Origin: Bacteroidales bacterium
GTDB taxonomy: Bacteria; Bacteroidota; Bacteroidia; Bacteroidales; UBA932
Direction of reading: 5' to 3'
DNA length: 64,000 nucleotides
Assembly (NCBI GenBank): GCA_017471045.1
Contig: JAFUWZ010000037.1
Location: 37,917-101,916 of the forward strand
The notes beneath the pieces were generated by a model that saw only the letters and a list, made by a program, of their open reading frames with translations, ran no database searches and was not told where the DNA came from. This document shows positions 25,240-35,000 of this stretch, one piece after another. A program made the position numbers and the translations under genes. How positions within the stretch are numbered: the stretch's first letter is position 1; every line of letters begins with the position of its first letter.

Positions 25240-25256
25240 GCGCGGACCGTCCGCGC
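25240..25256 (-). other. Hairpin in the pnp leader
   Basis: GCGCGGA and TCCGCGC form a 7-bp GC-rich stem with a 3-nt loop, 34 nt before the pnp start and downstream of the rpsO terminator. In other bacteria PNPase regulates its own leader after hairpin cleavage, so this is a candidate site for such control. Confidence 0.4.
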
Positions 25257-25270
25257 TCCGTTTTTTCAAT

Positions 25271-25305
25271 TAAAAAGGGGAGGGCCCGGTAACGGAACCC
25301 TTCCC
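25271..25305 (-). terminator. Terminator or attenuator between rpsO and pnp
   Basis: On the minus strand GGGAAGGG (25305-25298) pairs with the CCCTCCCC region (25284-25277), followed by TTTTTA. It would reduce but need not abolish read-through from rpsO into pnp. Confidence 0.65.
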
Positions 25306-25325
25306 TCTGGCGTTTCCTATCTGGA

Positions 25326-25601
25326 TTATCGGCGGAGCCCAAGCTCTTTGATAATGTTTCTGTATCTCTCGATGTCGGTTTTCTGGAGATAATCCAGCAC
25401 CTGGCGTCTTTTACCTACGAGGCGGAGAAGAGAACGGCGCGTGACGATGTCTTTCTTGTTCTTCTTGACATGCTCCGTGAGGTGAGCGATACGGTAGGAG
25501 AATAAAGCAACCTGACTCTCAGGAGAACCGGTATCCTTATTGGACTTCCCGTACTTCGCGAAAATCTCTTGCTTTTTGGAAGGCTCTAAATATTCGGCCA
25601 T
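25326..25601 (-). CDS. rpsO: 30S ribosomal protein S15
   Basis: 91 residues, full length. [29 protein letters not shown] and [19 protein letters not shown] match the S15 signature. S15 binds 16S rRNA early in small-subunit assembly and commonly represses its own mRNA. A promoter and an inverted repeat lie upstream. Confidence 0.99.
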   Translation of the reverse strand: MAEYLEPSKKQEIFAKYGKSNKDTGSPESQVALFSYRIAHLTEHVKKNKKDIVTRRSLLRLVGKRRQVLDYLQKTDIERYRNIIKELGLRR

Positions 25602-25632
25602 TTTGCAAAAAATTTTGGGTTAATAAAACTTA

Positions 25633-25692
25633 CACGCTTTCCCCGATGTGGAAAAAGCGTGCAAATTTAGCGAAAAATAATTAGAATACAAT
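25633..25692 (-). promoter_or_regulatory. rpsO promoter with an adjacent inverted repeat
   Basis: On the minus strand ATTG (25692-25689), 19 nt, then TAAATTTG (25669-25662) form a good promoter. CACGCTTT (25633-25640) and AAAGCGTG (25654-25661) make an 8-bp inverted repeat that starts right at the -7 box, so only part of the hairpin may be transcribed. It could be an operator or part of an S15-responsive leader. Confidence 0.5.
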
Positions 25693-25707
25693 ACCTTCCG
25701 TTGGAAT

Positions 25708-27174
25708 TTATTCGATGACGATCGGCTTGTACTTCGGCACGAGGCTCTTCATGATGATCCAGGCCAGCAGATAGGCGATCCCGCAGAAGCAGAAGATGAT
25801 GAAGTAGCCTGCGGGCTTGCCTTCGAAGCCAAGGAAGCGGAACGCGGCGCCGGCATTCTCCGCATAGGTGAAGAGGTTGCCCGCCACCTTCTGGATGATC
25901 ATCGAACCCACGCCGCCGGCCATGGCACCGATCCCGGTGATCGTGGCGATGGCGCCCTTCGGGAACATGTCACCGATGGTCGAGAAGAGGTTGGCCGACC
26001 AGGCCTGGTGTCCCGCCGCCGCGAGGCCGATCAGGATCGCCGGCCACCAGGGGCTGTTGAAGTGCATGCCCAGCGGCTGGGCCAGCAGGGAGCAGATCGG
26101 GAAGAACGCGAAAATCAGCATGGCCAGCATGCGGCCCGGGTAAGGGTGCATGCCCTTCTTCTCCACGAAGAGTTTCGGCAGGTAGCCGCCGAAGATGGAG
26201 ACCACCGTCACGATGGCGTAGAGCGTGAAGATGAGGGCCTGGCCGCGCGGCGAGGAGGCCGGCGCGTTAAACTGGTCGTGGAAGTAGGCGGGCGCCCAGA
26301 AGAGGAAGAACCACCAGACGCCGTCGGTCAGGAACTTGCCCACAATGAACTGCCAGGTCTGCTTGAAGGTGAAGCACTTGAGGAAGGGGATGCTCTTCTC
26401 CTTCTCGGCGGCCTCGGCAGCCTTTTCGGCGGCTTCGGCCGCGTCATCCTGATGGATGTAGGCGAGCTCGGCTTCGTTGACGTGCTGGCTCTTTTCCGGC
26501 TTGTCGTACATGAACGCCCAGAAGAACATCCAGATGAAGCCCAGGGCGCCGATGATGATGAAGGCCATCTCCCAGCCGAAATGCTTGGCGAGCGGCGGGA
26601 TGGCGAGCGGTGCGGCCAGGGCGCCGACGGACGCGCCGGCATTGAAGATGGAGGTCGCGAACGCGCGGTCCTTCTTCGGGAAATATTCGGCCGTGACCTT
26701 GATCGCGGCCGGGAAGTTGCCCGCTTCACCGAGCGCCAGGATGCCCCGGCAGAGGAGGAAAAGATAGACGGAAGTCGTCGAGATCGCCAGGGCGACGTTG
26801 CTGCCCGCTTCGACGGCTTTCAGGGCCTGCGCATTGGCGACACCGTCCACCAGGCCCGCCGTGGCCCAGCCGCAGGCGGCGTGCAGGCACGCGCCGGCCG
26901 ACCAGACGCCGATGGCGATCAGGTAGCCCTTCTTGGTGCCCATCCAGTCCACGAACTTGCCCGCAAACAGGCAGGCGATCGCGTAGAAGATGGAGAAGAA
27001 GGAGGTGATGGTGCCGTAGTTGGCATCCGTCCAATGGAACTCGGGGGCGATGAACTCCTTGTAGGTCAGGGAGAGGACCTGGCGGTCGAGGTAGTTGACG
27101 GTCGTCGCCACGAACAGCAGCGAGCACAGCCACCAGCGCCAGTTGGTCATCAGTTTTTTTTGTGTGCTACTCAT
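25708..27174 (-). CDS. MFS hexuronate transporter (ExuT-like, anion:cation symporter family)
   Basis: 488 residues from the ATG at 27174 (MSSTQKKLMTNWRWWLCS). The first loop motif NYLDRQVLSLTYKEF and LALGEAGNFPAAIKVTAEYFPKKDRAFATSIFNAGASVGALAAP are typical of the ExuT/ACS branch of the major facilitator superfamily; about 12 membrane segments are visible. A central cytoplasmic loop contains an Ala/Glu-rich stretch (DDAAEAAEKAAEAAEKEK, about 250-267). It likely carries uronates released by the lyases and GH88 enzymes into the cytoplasm. It starts 16 nt after the KDPG aldolase stop and is the last gene of its operon. Confidence 0.88.
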   Translation of the reverse strand: MSSTQKKLMTNWRWWLCSLLFVATTVNYLDRQVLSLTYKEFIAPEFHWTDANYGTITSFFSIFYAIACLFAGKFVDWMGTKKGYLIAIGVWSAGACLHAACGWATAGLVDGVANAQALKAVEAGSNVALAISTTSVYLFLLCRGILALGEAGNFPAAIKVTAEYFPKKDRAFATSIFNAGASVGALAAPLAIPPLAKHFGWEMAFIIIGALGFIWMFFWAFMYDKPEKSQHVNEAELAYIHQDDAAEAAEKAAEAAEKEKSIPFLKCFTFKQTWQFIVGKFLTDGVWWFFLFWAPAYFHDQFNAPASSPRGQALIFTLYAIVTVVSIFGGYLPKLFVEKKGMHPYPGRMLAMLIFAFFPICSLLAQPLGMHFNSPWWPAILIGLAAAGHQAWSANLFSTIGDMFPKGAIATITGIGAMAGGVGSMIIQKVAGNLFTYAENAGAAFRFLGFEGKPAGYFIIFCFCGIAYLLAWIIMKSLVPKYKPIVIE

Positions 27175-27190
27175 ATCTGAAAAGAATGGA

Positions 27191-27856
27191 TTATCGGACT
27201 TGTCGGACGATGTCCAGCGCCTCGCGGCAGAGCTGGGAGATGCGGGCCCAGTCGCCGGCGGCGACGGCGTCTTTCGGGAAGAGGTTGCTGCCCATGCCGA
27301 CACAGGTGACGCCGGCCTTGAACCAGGCTTCGAGGTTTTCGCGTTCGGGCTTGACCCCGCCCGTCACCATCAGCTGGCTCCAGGGCATCGGGGCCTTGAG
27401 GCCCTTGATGAACTTCGGCCCCAGCACGTCACCGGGGAACACCTTGCACACGTCGCAGCCCGCTTCCTGGGCCATGCCGACTTCCGTCACGCTGCCGCAG
27501 CCCGGGCAATAGGGGATCAGGCGACGGTTGCAGACGGGCGCGATGGCGGGGTTGAAAAGGGGGCCCACGACGAAATTGGCCCCCAGCTGGATGTAGAGGG
27601 ACGCGGTGCCGGGATCGACGACGCTGCCGATGCCGAGGATCAGGCCGGGCAGCTCGGCGTTGGCGTATTTGACCAGTTCGCCGAAGACTTCCTGCGCGAA
27701 GTCGCCCCGGTTGGCGAATTCAAAGGCGCGGATGCCGCCGTCGTAGCAGGCCTTGAGGACGTTCTTGGCCACCGTGAGGTCGCCGTGGTAGAAGACCGGT
27801 ACGATGCCGGTGTCCTTCATCGTCCGGATGGTTTCCAGTTTGCTGTATTTTGCCAT
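27191..27856 (-). CDS. eda: KDPG/KHG aldolase
   Basis: 221 residues. RAFEFANRG supplies the catalytic Glu (Glu46) and [12 protein letters not shown] the Schiff-base Lys (Lys138); [21 protein letters not shown] is the phosphate-binding end. It cleaves 2-keto-3-deoxy-6-phosphogluconate to pyruvate and glyceraldehyde 3-phosphate, the last step of uronate breakdown. It lies between the YhcH-like gene and the hexuronate transporter with 18- and 16-nt gaps, so it belongs to the catabolic end of the lyase locus. Confidence 0.95.
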   Translation of the reverse strand: MAKYSKLETIRTMKDTGIVPVFYHGDLTVAKNVLKACYDGGIRAFEFANRGDFAQEVFGELVKYANAELPGLILGIGSVVDPGTASLYIQLGANFVVGPLFNPAIAPVCNRRLIPYCPGCGSVTEVGMAQEAGCDVCKVFPGDVLGPKFIKGLKAPMPWSQLMVTGGVKPERENLEAWFKAGVTCVGMGSNLFPKDAVAAGDWARISQLCREALDIVRQVR

Positions 27857-27874
27857 GATGTATCGAATTGCGTT

Positions 27875-28294
27875 TTAGACGGCTTCCACCTTGAAGATGG
27901 CCTTGTGGATAGTCCCCTCGCCAATCAGCGGGGCGTGGGCGGTATCCGGGCCGAAGGTGATGGATTGGCCCGCCTCGACCGTGACGAGGGCGCCGACGGG
28001 ATCGTCGAAGAAGAGGATGTCCTTCACAGGATCCATCTCTCCGTCCGGCCGGGTGCAGAGGGCGCGCGGCAGCACGCCGAAGGTCTCGGCTTTGGAGAGG
28101 GGGACCTGGATGTCGATGTAGCGGTCGTGGACCTCGTACCGGGCCTGCCCTGCCGACTTCATCGGGCTGTCCACGATATTGACCCAGAGATGGTCTCCGT
28201 CGATGACGTGTTTTCCTGCAGGGAGGGCCGCCAGATCCGTTTCTTCGATGAAACGCAAGGCGCGGGCGTAGTAGGGATTGTCAGTAAAAGGCAT
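27875..28294 (-). CDS. YhcH/YjgK/YiaL family cupin-like protein
   Basis: 139 residues. GKHVIDGDHLWVNIVDS, EVHDRYIDIQVPLSKAE and FGPDTAHAPLIG match the YhcH/TabA family, whose beta-sandwich proteins occur in sugar-acid and sialic acid operons; some act on sugar anomers or epimers. The exact reaction here is unknown. Its place before the KDPG aldolase suggests handling of a uronate or keto-sugar intermediate. Confidence 0.85.
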   Translation of the reverse strand: MPFTDNPYYARALRFIEETDLAALPAGKHVIDGDHLWVNIVDSPMKSAGQARYEVHDRYIDIQVPLSKAETFGVLPRALCTRPDGEMDPVKDILFFDDPVGALVTVEAGQSITFGPDTAHAPLIGEGTIHKAIFKVEAV

Positions 28295-28316
28295 GTCCGT
28301 GTCGTTATTGAATTTG

Positions 28317-28324
28317 CTAATATA
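28317..28324 (-). promoter_or_regulatory. Weak -7-like box upstream of the catabolic genes
   Basis: On the minus strand TATATTAG matches seven of eight positions of TAnnTTTG, 22 nt before the YhcH start. The 51-nt gap is AT-rich. It may be an internal promoter, or the genes may be transcribed from upstream. Confidence 0.25.
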
Positions 28325-28345
28325 GCATTTTTTATAGAAAAAGTA

Positions 28346-31300
28346 CTAATCTGTGCGGAGCGTGGTCGTGAAAGTGACCCGTGTGCCGGCCGGGACCGTC
28401 GCCGTATAGCCGGCCACCGTGTAGCCATCGTTGGCCTCGTCCCAGCCGGACGGACGCGCCGCCCACCCGGAAGGCCTCGAAGCCGGCCAGGTCGTATAGT
28501 GGACCGTCACGGAAGGAGAGGAGCTTTCAGCGCTGAGCGACAGGGACTTTCCGTTTCGGATCAGGGTCTGTCCGGCGCTGCCGCCCTGGACCGAGGCCTG
28601 GGTCAGCATCCGCCACATCATCTGGGCATCGGCCGATGCGGGCGCCGTCACTTCGTCCGTCACGACCAGGCGGTTGCCCTCCAGCCGGACCGTCCGGAAG
28701 ACGGATTGGGCCTGGCCCTTGAATACCGGCGTCAGATTCATCCTGGCACCGGGCGCGGCAGGGTCGGGATCAGTCCCGACCAGGGTCGCCTTCCCGTCGA
28801 CGTTGTGGTCCGTCGGATATCGCTTGCTGAAACTCCCGTCAAAGTTGGAGAAGGACAAGGTGCTGTGACACAGGTTGTTCATCCGGAAGATATCCCATCG
28901 CAGGGATTGCTGGGTCATGGTCCAGTAGCTGCCGCCCGCAGCGGCCGTCAGGTTCTCGACGGTGGCGTAGTCGGGTCGTTTCAGGTCATCGGACCAGCGG
29001 ACGCCCCCGGCTTCAAAGACAAAGGATCCAGCATCCATGTGGCCGTGGTTGGCTTTGGCGGCGCCTCCCTTGAGCCCGACATAGCAGTCCGTCTCGTCGT
29101 AGTGCCATCCGGTGTGGATCATGGCGACCGGGACCAGTCCCTGTCCGGCCCACAGGTTGGAGGACGGGAAAGACAGGTGGTCCGGATCGAAGGCAAAATC
29201 CATGATCATGCCGGGAATGACGGGCAGGAGCCGGTCTGCGCTGTATTTTCCCTTCTCCAGGAGGCGGATTTCATTGGCCAGCAGGGACGAGTTGCCGGTC
29301 CTGGCTGCGAACCACCACATCGGGATCTGCATGGTCTCGCTGGCGGAACCCCCGTCGGCATACGGGAAATTGCCGCCGCAAGGGGTCCCCATGAAGAGCA
29401 TGAAGTCGCCGGTTTCCAAGAATCCTTCCACCTCGGAGAGGCCGTTGTCGTGGCCGAAGGCTTTCCGGAGCATCTGGAGGAGGCAGACCTGGTAGGTCGT
29501 GCCATACTCCCAGTAGCCATACCCTTCGCCGTAGTTCCCGTCGGGGGCGTACATGGCCTGGACGGCGGCGGCGTTGGACCGGAGGGCGTTCTCGATTACC
29601 TCGGCGCAGCGGGCCTTGTCCTGGGGATAGGCCGCGATGGCTGCGGCCACCAGGCCGCCGTTGCACACCGAGTTCCAGTTGTTGCGGGTCTTTTGGGTGG
29701 CGTTCTGCCCGCTGCTGTCGTGCAGCGCCGTGTCGATGGCGTAGTCGCTGAGGGCTTTGCGGACCAGCACGCGCGTGTCGTAATCCAGGTCGTAGTACAG
29801 CCAGTCGTAGGCGAGGGCGACCCCCAGGGCCATCTCCCCGACATCCAGATAGTGGGACGGATGCCAGTCGGGGAACTGCCCGCACACGATGCGGAGGGTC
29901 TCCACCGCCTTGTCCAGGAATTCGGCCCGGCCTGTCATCCGGAAGGCATAGCTGCAATAGAGCAGGCGTTTCTCCACCTTGCGGGAGACGGAGAGCAGGC
30001 GCTTGCCGGAGGCGTCCAGCTTGTAGCTGATGACGTCCCGGGCGGCGGCTTCCCCTTCGGCATAGGAAAGGATCAGGTCGTGGAGCCAGGCGAGGGCCGG
30101 CCAGGAGGCGCGGTCGGCAGCCCGGTCGGCGAGCCTGTCAAAATCTCCCTTCGTCATCAGGATGCGCGGGTGGCCGAGCGCCGTGAGCGTGGCATAGTCG
30201 TAGCTGCCCTGTATGTCGGCGGCGGCATCCTCCGCCTCTTCTTGGAACACGGTGCTGAAGCGCAGGACCGGACTATGCCAGACGTTGTCGCCGGAGCGGA
30301 CGGCGGCGCGACATTCGTACGTCTTGCCGACGCTCAGGCCTTCCAGGGTACAGCTGAAACTTTCCCCGCTTTCGGGGCAGCTGACCGCCGTCCAGTCCGC
30401 CGTCCCAGCCAGCCGGTATTCAAAACCGCAACTGAAGCGGCCCGCATCAAAGAAAGGCAGCGCCTCGAAAGATCCGCTGAGGACGGCGGAACGCAGGCTG
30501 GAAGGATCGATGCGGACGGACTCCATGCGGACCGCCTGGGCGGAGAAGACAAGCGGATCCGACGCGGACCGATAATAGACCCGCAGTTCCAGGATATTCG
30601 TTTCGCCCGAGGCGGTCGAAACGATCCGATAGGGGGCGCCGTTGGTCCCGGCGAAGCGCCAGCTCAGCTCCGCTCCTTTGGTGAGCGGGGTCTTGGATCC
30701 TTCGCCTCCGGGGATCTCGCTCCCCCTTGCGTCCGTGATCTTCGGCTCTCCCAGGCTGGAGGTCCGGGGGGAACCGTCGGAAGCAAATTCGCCGTTGGTT
30801 CCGGCCGTGACCGTGATCTTGTAGATGGCCTTGCCCTCCCGCCCCGGCACTTCGAGGTAGGTGCCGGGCGTCGTGCCGTAGCGGAAGCCGGTGTGGTTGG
30901 TCGGCGCCACGTAGCATTTCCCGAGCGCCGCCTCGGGGGACCCGTACTGAGCGGTATCGTATGCGGGGCAGATGACGAAGTCTCCGAATCCGTCGAGCGT
31001 CATCGGGGTGCGCACGCGCATGAACCCGGTCTGCCGGGCGTCTTGATATCCGCTCGGGAAGGGGTTGGAAGACGGGACGGCAAAGGGCCAGCGGAGGCTT
31101 GTCCCGCTCTCGCGGAGGAATTCGACGACGGCGACCTCTTCCCAGGCCAGCGCGCCCGTATCCACCGTGCCGAGATCCAGCACAGAAGACGGGGCGAGCT
31201 CCCGGGGAGAAAGATCCGACCAGACCGCTTCTTTCCCGTCCGTGTCGGTGAAGATCAGTTTCAGCCCCTTGGTCAAGGTCTGGGCGGGGACCGAAAACGC

Positions 31301-32026
31301 ATACGCCGCACCGCTCTCGAACGTGCTGCCGGAGGCCGGGGTCAGCCAGACGGAAAAGGCGGACTTCTTGTCCACGTAGGACGAGATGGCGGGTTGCCCG
31401 TCCGCCGCGAGCGTGATCCGGGCGGTCCCGCCGAAGCGCGCGCCGTCGGGGGTGCGGAGGGTGATCTGCCGCACGGGGGCGGATCCGGTCAGCGTGAAGC
31501 GGATGAGGGCGCCCACGTTCCGGAACGACAGGTTCGTATCGGCGCTCGTGCAGACCGCGCCCCAGGCGGCCGGATCCAGACCGCCGGGATAGCCTTTCTG
31601 CTCGCAGGGGAAGTGCAGCTGCAAGGTGTCGGGCGCGGACGCGGGGCTCCCGGGCGAGAAAGGTCCGGCCATCGAAGCCGGATAGACCGCCCAATATCGG
31701 GAAGCCTGCGCCCCCGAACCGGTGAAGACCCCGTCCCGGTAGAGGTACGGGTAGAACTTCGAAGTCCCCGTCCGGCCGCAGAAGACGGCGATCCGGTCTC
31801 CTTCCTGCCACTGCAGGGCGGGGGTGGCATCCAGCGTGACCCGGGTGCCTCCGGCCCCGGTGAGGGGCTGGAGCTGCGCCTGGAAGGTCAGGGGTCTGGA
31901 AACAGGGGGTACGGCTGGTCCCGCCGGAGGCCCCGCCGGTGTGGGGTCGACCGGGGCGGGACCTTCGCAGGCGTTCAGGCCCAGCAGGACCGCCAGGGCC
32001 AGGACCAGGGGACGGAAGGGGCTCAC
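28346..32026 (-). CDS. Lipoprotein fusion: fimbrillin-like domain, FN3-like domain and heparinase II/III-type lyase
   Basis: 1226 residues starting with GTG at 32026, which overlaps the previous stop by 4 nt (GTGA). The signal ends in lipobox LNAC (Cys20), followed by a Pro-rich linker. Residues about 45-290 read like a Bacteroidota fimbrillin-like domain (TRVTLDATPALQWQEGDRIAVF, YWAVYPASM, LSFRNVGALIRFTLTG, SSVLDLGTVDTG). A beta-rich middle follows, then an FN3-like unit at about 505-600. Residues about 620-1226 form a heparinase II/III-type module: HPRILMTKGDFDRL, NNWNSVCNGGLVAAA, and KANHGHMDAGSFVFEAGG with His994. Such modules cleave uronic-acid glycans by beta-elimination. The fimbrillin part may anchor or present the enzyme at the surface. 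Confidence 0.8.
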   Translation of the reverse strand: MSPFRPLVLALAVLLGLNACEGPAPVDPTPAGPPAGPAVPPVSRPLTFQAQLQPLTGAGGTRVTLDATPALQWQEGDRIAVFCGRTGTSKFYPYLYRDGVFTGSGAQASRYWAVYPASMAGPFSPGSPASAPDTLQLHFPCEQKGYPGGLDPAAWGAVCTSADTNLSFRNVGALIRFTLTGSAPVRQITLRTPDGARFGGTARITLAADGQPAISSYVDKKSAFSVWLTPASGSTFESGAAYAFSVPAQTLTKGLKLIFTDTDGKEAVWSDLSPRELAPSSVLDLGTVDTGALAWEEVAVVEFLRESGTSLRWPFAVPSSNPFPSGYQDARQTGFMRVRTPMTLDGFGDFVICPAYDTAQYGSPEAALGKCYVAPTNHTGFRYGTTPGTYLEVPGREGKAIYKITVTAGTNGEFASDGSPRTSSLGEPKITDARGSEIPGGEGSKTPLTKGAELSWRFAGTNGAPYRIVSTASGETNILELRVYYRSASDPLVFSAQAVRMESVRIDPSSLRSAVLSGSFEALPFFDAGRFSCGFEYRLAGTADWTAVSCPESGESFSCTLEGLSVGKTYECRAAVRSGDNVWHSPVLRFSTVFQEEAEDAAADIQGSYDYATLTALGHPRILMTKGDFDRLADRAADRASWPALAWLHDLILSYAEGEAAARDVISYKLDASGKRLLSVSRKVEKRLLYCSYAFRMTGRAEFLDKAVETLRIVCGQFPDWHPSHYLDVGEMALGVALAYDWLYYDLDYDTRVLVRKALSDYAIDTALHDSSGQNATQKTRNNWNSVCNGGLVAAAIAAYPQDKARCAEVIENALRSNAAAVQAMYAPDGNYGEGYGYWEYGTTYQVCLLQMLRKAFGHDNGLSEVEGFLETGDFMLFMGTPCGGNFPYADGGSASETMQIPMWWFAARTGNSSLLANEIRLLEKGKYSADRLLPVIPGMIMDFAFDPDHLSFPSSNLWAGQGLVPVAMIHTGWHYDETDCYVGLKGGAAKANHGHMDAGSFVFEAGGVRWSDDLKRPDYATVENLTAAAGGSYWTMTQQSLRWDIFRMNNLCHSTLSFSNFDGSFSKRYPTDHNVDGKATLVGTDPDPAAPGARMNLTPVFKGQAQSVFRTVRLEGNRLVVTDEVTAPASADAQMMWRMLTQASVQGGSAGQTLIRNGKSLSLSAESSSPSVTVHYTTWPASRPSGWAARPSGWDEANDGYTVAGYTATVPAGTRVTFTTTLRTD

Positions 32027-35000
32027 TGGATCATGCCTTTTAGGCGCAGGAGCGCCTCCAGGAAATAATAGTCGGCATAGCTCAGCGGGACATCGACCTC
32101 GCTGTTGCCGGGCAGGCTGCCGACGCTGTGGCGAAGCAGGAAGTTGCCGTTCTCGCCGACGGGTGCGAGGTACTCCGGGGAGGCAAGCGTGCGGACCGTC
32201 AGTCGGGCCTGGTCCAGATAGGATCCGGCCAGTCCCGGGTCCGTCGTCAGCTGGCTCAGTTTCACCAGGGCGGAGGCGATGATGGCGCCGGCGGAGGCGT
32301 CACGCAGGGCATTCGGGATGTCCGGGGCGTCCAGGTCCCAATACGGTACTCCGTCCGCCGGAAGGCGGCTCATCAGCATCGCCGCTATCGCATGTGCCTG
32401 GGCCAGGTAGGACGCGTCTCCGGTCTTGTCGGCCATCATCGTGTAGCCATACAGGCCCCAGGCCTGCCCGCGGGCCCACGCCGAGGCGTCGGAATAGCCC
32501 TGGGCGGTCTGCTGGTGCCGGACGGCGCCCGTCACCGGATCGTAGTCCACCACGTGGAAAGTCGTGTAGTCCGGGCGGAAGTGATGCTGCATCGTGGTGT
32601 TGGCATGGGTCATGGCGATGGCCTTGAGCGAATCCACTCCGCTCAGGCGCCAGCCTTCCATCAGCAGCTCGAGGTTCATCATGTTGTCGATGATGACCGG
32701 GTAGCGCCAGTCGCCGTTCCTGCCCTTCGAGTTCCAGCTCCGGATCACGCCGGTGGCGGGGGTGAAGCGCTTGGCCAGGGCGTTGGCCGCCGTGACGACG
32801 GGCTCGGCCCAGCGCTCTTCGCCAGTCAGGCGGAGCGCATTGCCGAAGCTGCAGTTGATCTGGAAGCCGATGTCATGGTCGCGGGCGACGTGTTTGATGC
32901 CGTCCAGTCTCAAGGTGTTCTTTTCGGCCAGCTGGCGGACCAGCGGGTCGCCGGTGTATTTCCAGACATACCAGAGGCTTCCCGGATAGAAGCCGCTGCA
33001 CCACCAGTTGAGGTCGGAGGGGACGAACTGTCCCTTCTCGTCAAGGGTCCGGGGCATCTGATGGTCTCCCAGGCGGCTGTCCATCAGGATCATCTGGGCC
33101 TTGGCTGTGTCGAAGACCCGCTCCGTCAGGGCGTCCATCGGCTCGGTCGAGGGCGTGACGGTAAAGACATAGCTGCCTTTGACCTTCAGGGACTTGGCGG
33201 TCAGGCTGACGCGGTAGACCTGCGGGCCCCATACGCGGGAAAGCCGCGTGTCGGTCAGCTCCTTGGTTTCAACGCCGGCTGAGAACTGGCGCGGATCGTA
33301 GCGCAGGAGGGCTTCCTGGCCCTTTGCCGCGAGACGGATGACGCCCGGGGTGGAGATGTCCACGTTGCCCCAGGTCATGAAGTTGATCACATTGGGGGCG
33401 ATGGCCTTGTCCAGGATGAAGTTGTCTTTGATCGTGAGCTGTTTGTCTTTCAGGGTGCAGGAACGGACCCACTTCCTGACCCGGGCCTCTTCGGGATAGG
33501 CTTTGGAGATGTCCGTCGACCAGGTCATCCGGGCCGGATCGAAGGCGGAGCCGCTTGCCTTGTACTGATCCCCGAAACGCTGGGACACACCGTTGATCTT
33601 CGGGACATTGTGGTAGTCGCTCTGCATGGTCCAGATCGTGTAGCGCTCGCGCGAGAAAGTCTGTCGGGTATAGGTCCCTACGCCCACATCGATCAGGAGC
33701 GGGATGGTGTTGACATAGCAGGAAAGCGTACCGCAGTCGTTGTGATTGTGGCTCTCGTTGTTGTAGCCGCCCTTGACCGCGACGAACAGTCCGTCCTCGT
33801 CCGTGAGGTAGCAGACGTCGGTATCCGGATACCAGGTATAGGCAGGATGCTCGAAGACGGGATCCTGGGCGGCGAGTTCCTTTCGGACGGCCTGGGCGGC
33901 GAGGGTCCGGTAGAAATCAGCGCCGCTCGACAGCAGGCTCTCCGGACGATACAGGGACGCGGCATACCCTTTCAGGACCTCGCTGTCCACGTCCTTGCCG
34001 AAACGGTAGATCAGATCCGGACTGCCGCCGCCCCGCGCGGAGGCATCGGCGAAATTGACGACCCAGCCGTTGCCGACGTAGGAGCGGGCGATGTATTCGC
34101 CCAAGTCACGGATCATCGGATGTCCGAGGAGGGTGATCTTGCCGCCGGTCGCCAGGCTGAGCACATCCAGGTAGTCATAAGCTGAGCCGGCGGCCCGGTC
34201 CCAGTAGCTGGAGCCCTCTTCGCAGGCGCCGTCTTCCTGACAGGAGTTGAGGAACTGGTCGACGGACTGCATGGAAAGCCATACGGCATCGGCCAACCGG
34301 TCGGGATCGTTCTCCAGGAGCATGAAGGCATTCAGGGCGTTGTAATTGCACCAGGGGGTCCAGTTGTTGGTGTGGGACTCCTTGCCCCGGACCATCCACC
34401 AGAAGCTGTCGTTGGTCAGGAAGACGTCGAGGATCCTCCGTTTCAGCTCGTGGTAGAGCCTGCGGGAGATCTCGGGATCGACCTGGTCGAGCGCGTCGTG
34501 GAGATAGTAGTAGGTCCAGGAGAGCAGGTTCGAGGTCGTGCCGGCGGTCAGGTCAAAAACCGGATCATCCCAGGCCTGGATGGCGCGCCGGGACTTCTGG
34601 AGCGGGTTGTGGGCGGTGTTGGCCCAGGACGTCGACTCCGAAAAGACGTAGATGCCGTTGATGATCGGGTCGAGGAAGCGGCCCTTGCCCTCGGCGAGCT
34701 CAGCCATCAGCAGGGAAGCGAGGGCGGACAGGTTGGCGCTCTTGTCACCGTCCAGACGCGCTCCGGAGCGTTCATATTCGAGATAATCGGTGGCCTTGAT
34801 GACGCGCCAGGTATAGTCCAGTTTTTTTTCGCCGGCCTGGATGAAGGCGCCTTTCTTCTCGCCCAGGAAGGCATCCCAGCCGGCCCGGTCGCCATATGCG
34901 GGGAACGGGACCCACTGCTGGTTCAGGATGAGCGCCTGCCGGACCTGGTCCTTATTGTATTTCGTGGTCAGGAGATACCGCGGCGTATAGACCGAGGCAA

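Noticed and set aside
25207-25269. A longer N-terminus for PNPase starting at 25269
   Set aside because: It would translate the leader hairpin and give a basic extension not found in PNPases; the ATG at 25206 fits the family start.
27095-32068. A 1657-codon open frame on the plus strand opposite the aldolase, YhcH and fimbrillin-lyase genes
   Set aside because: It runs antisense to genes with clear family motifs, its product is a mix of Gly/Val/Arg/Asp with no domain, and long antisense frames are expected in GC-rich DNA with strong third-position bias.
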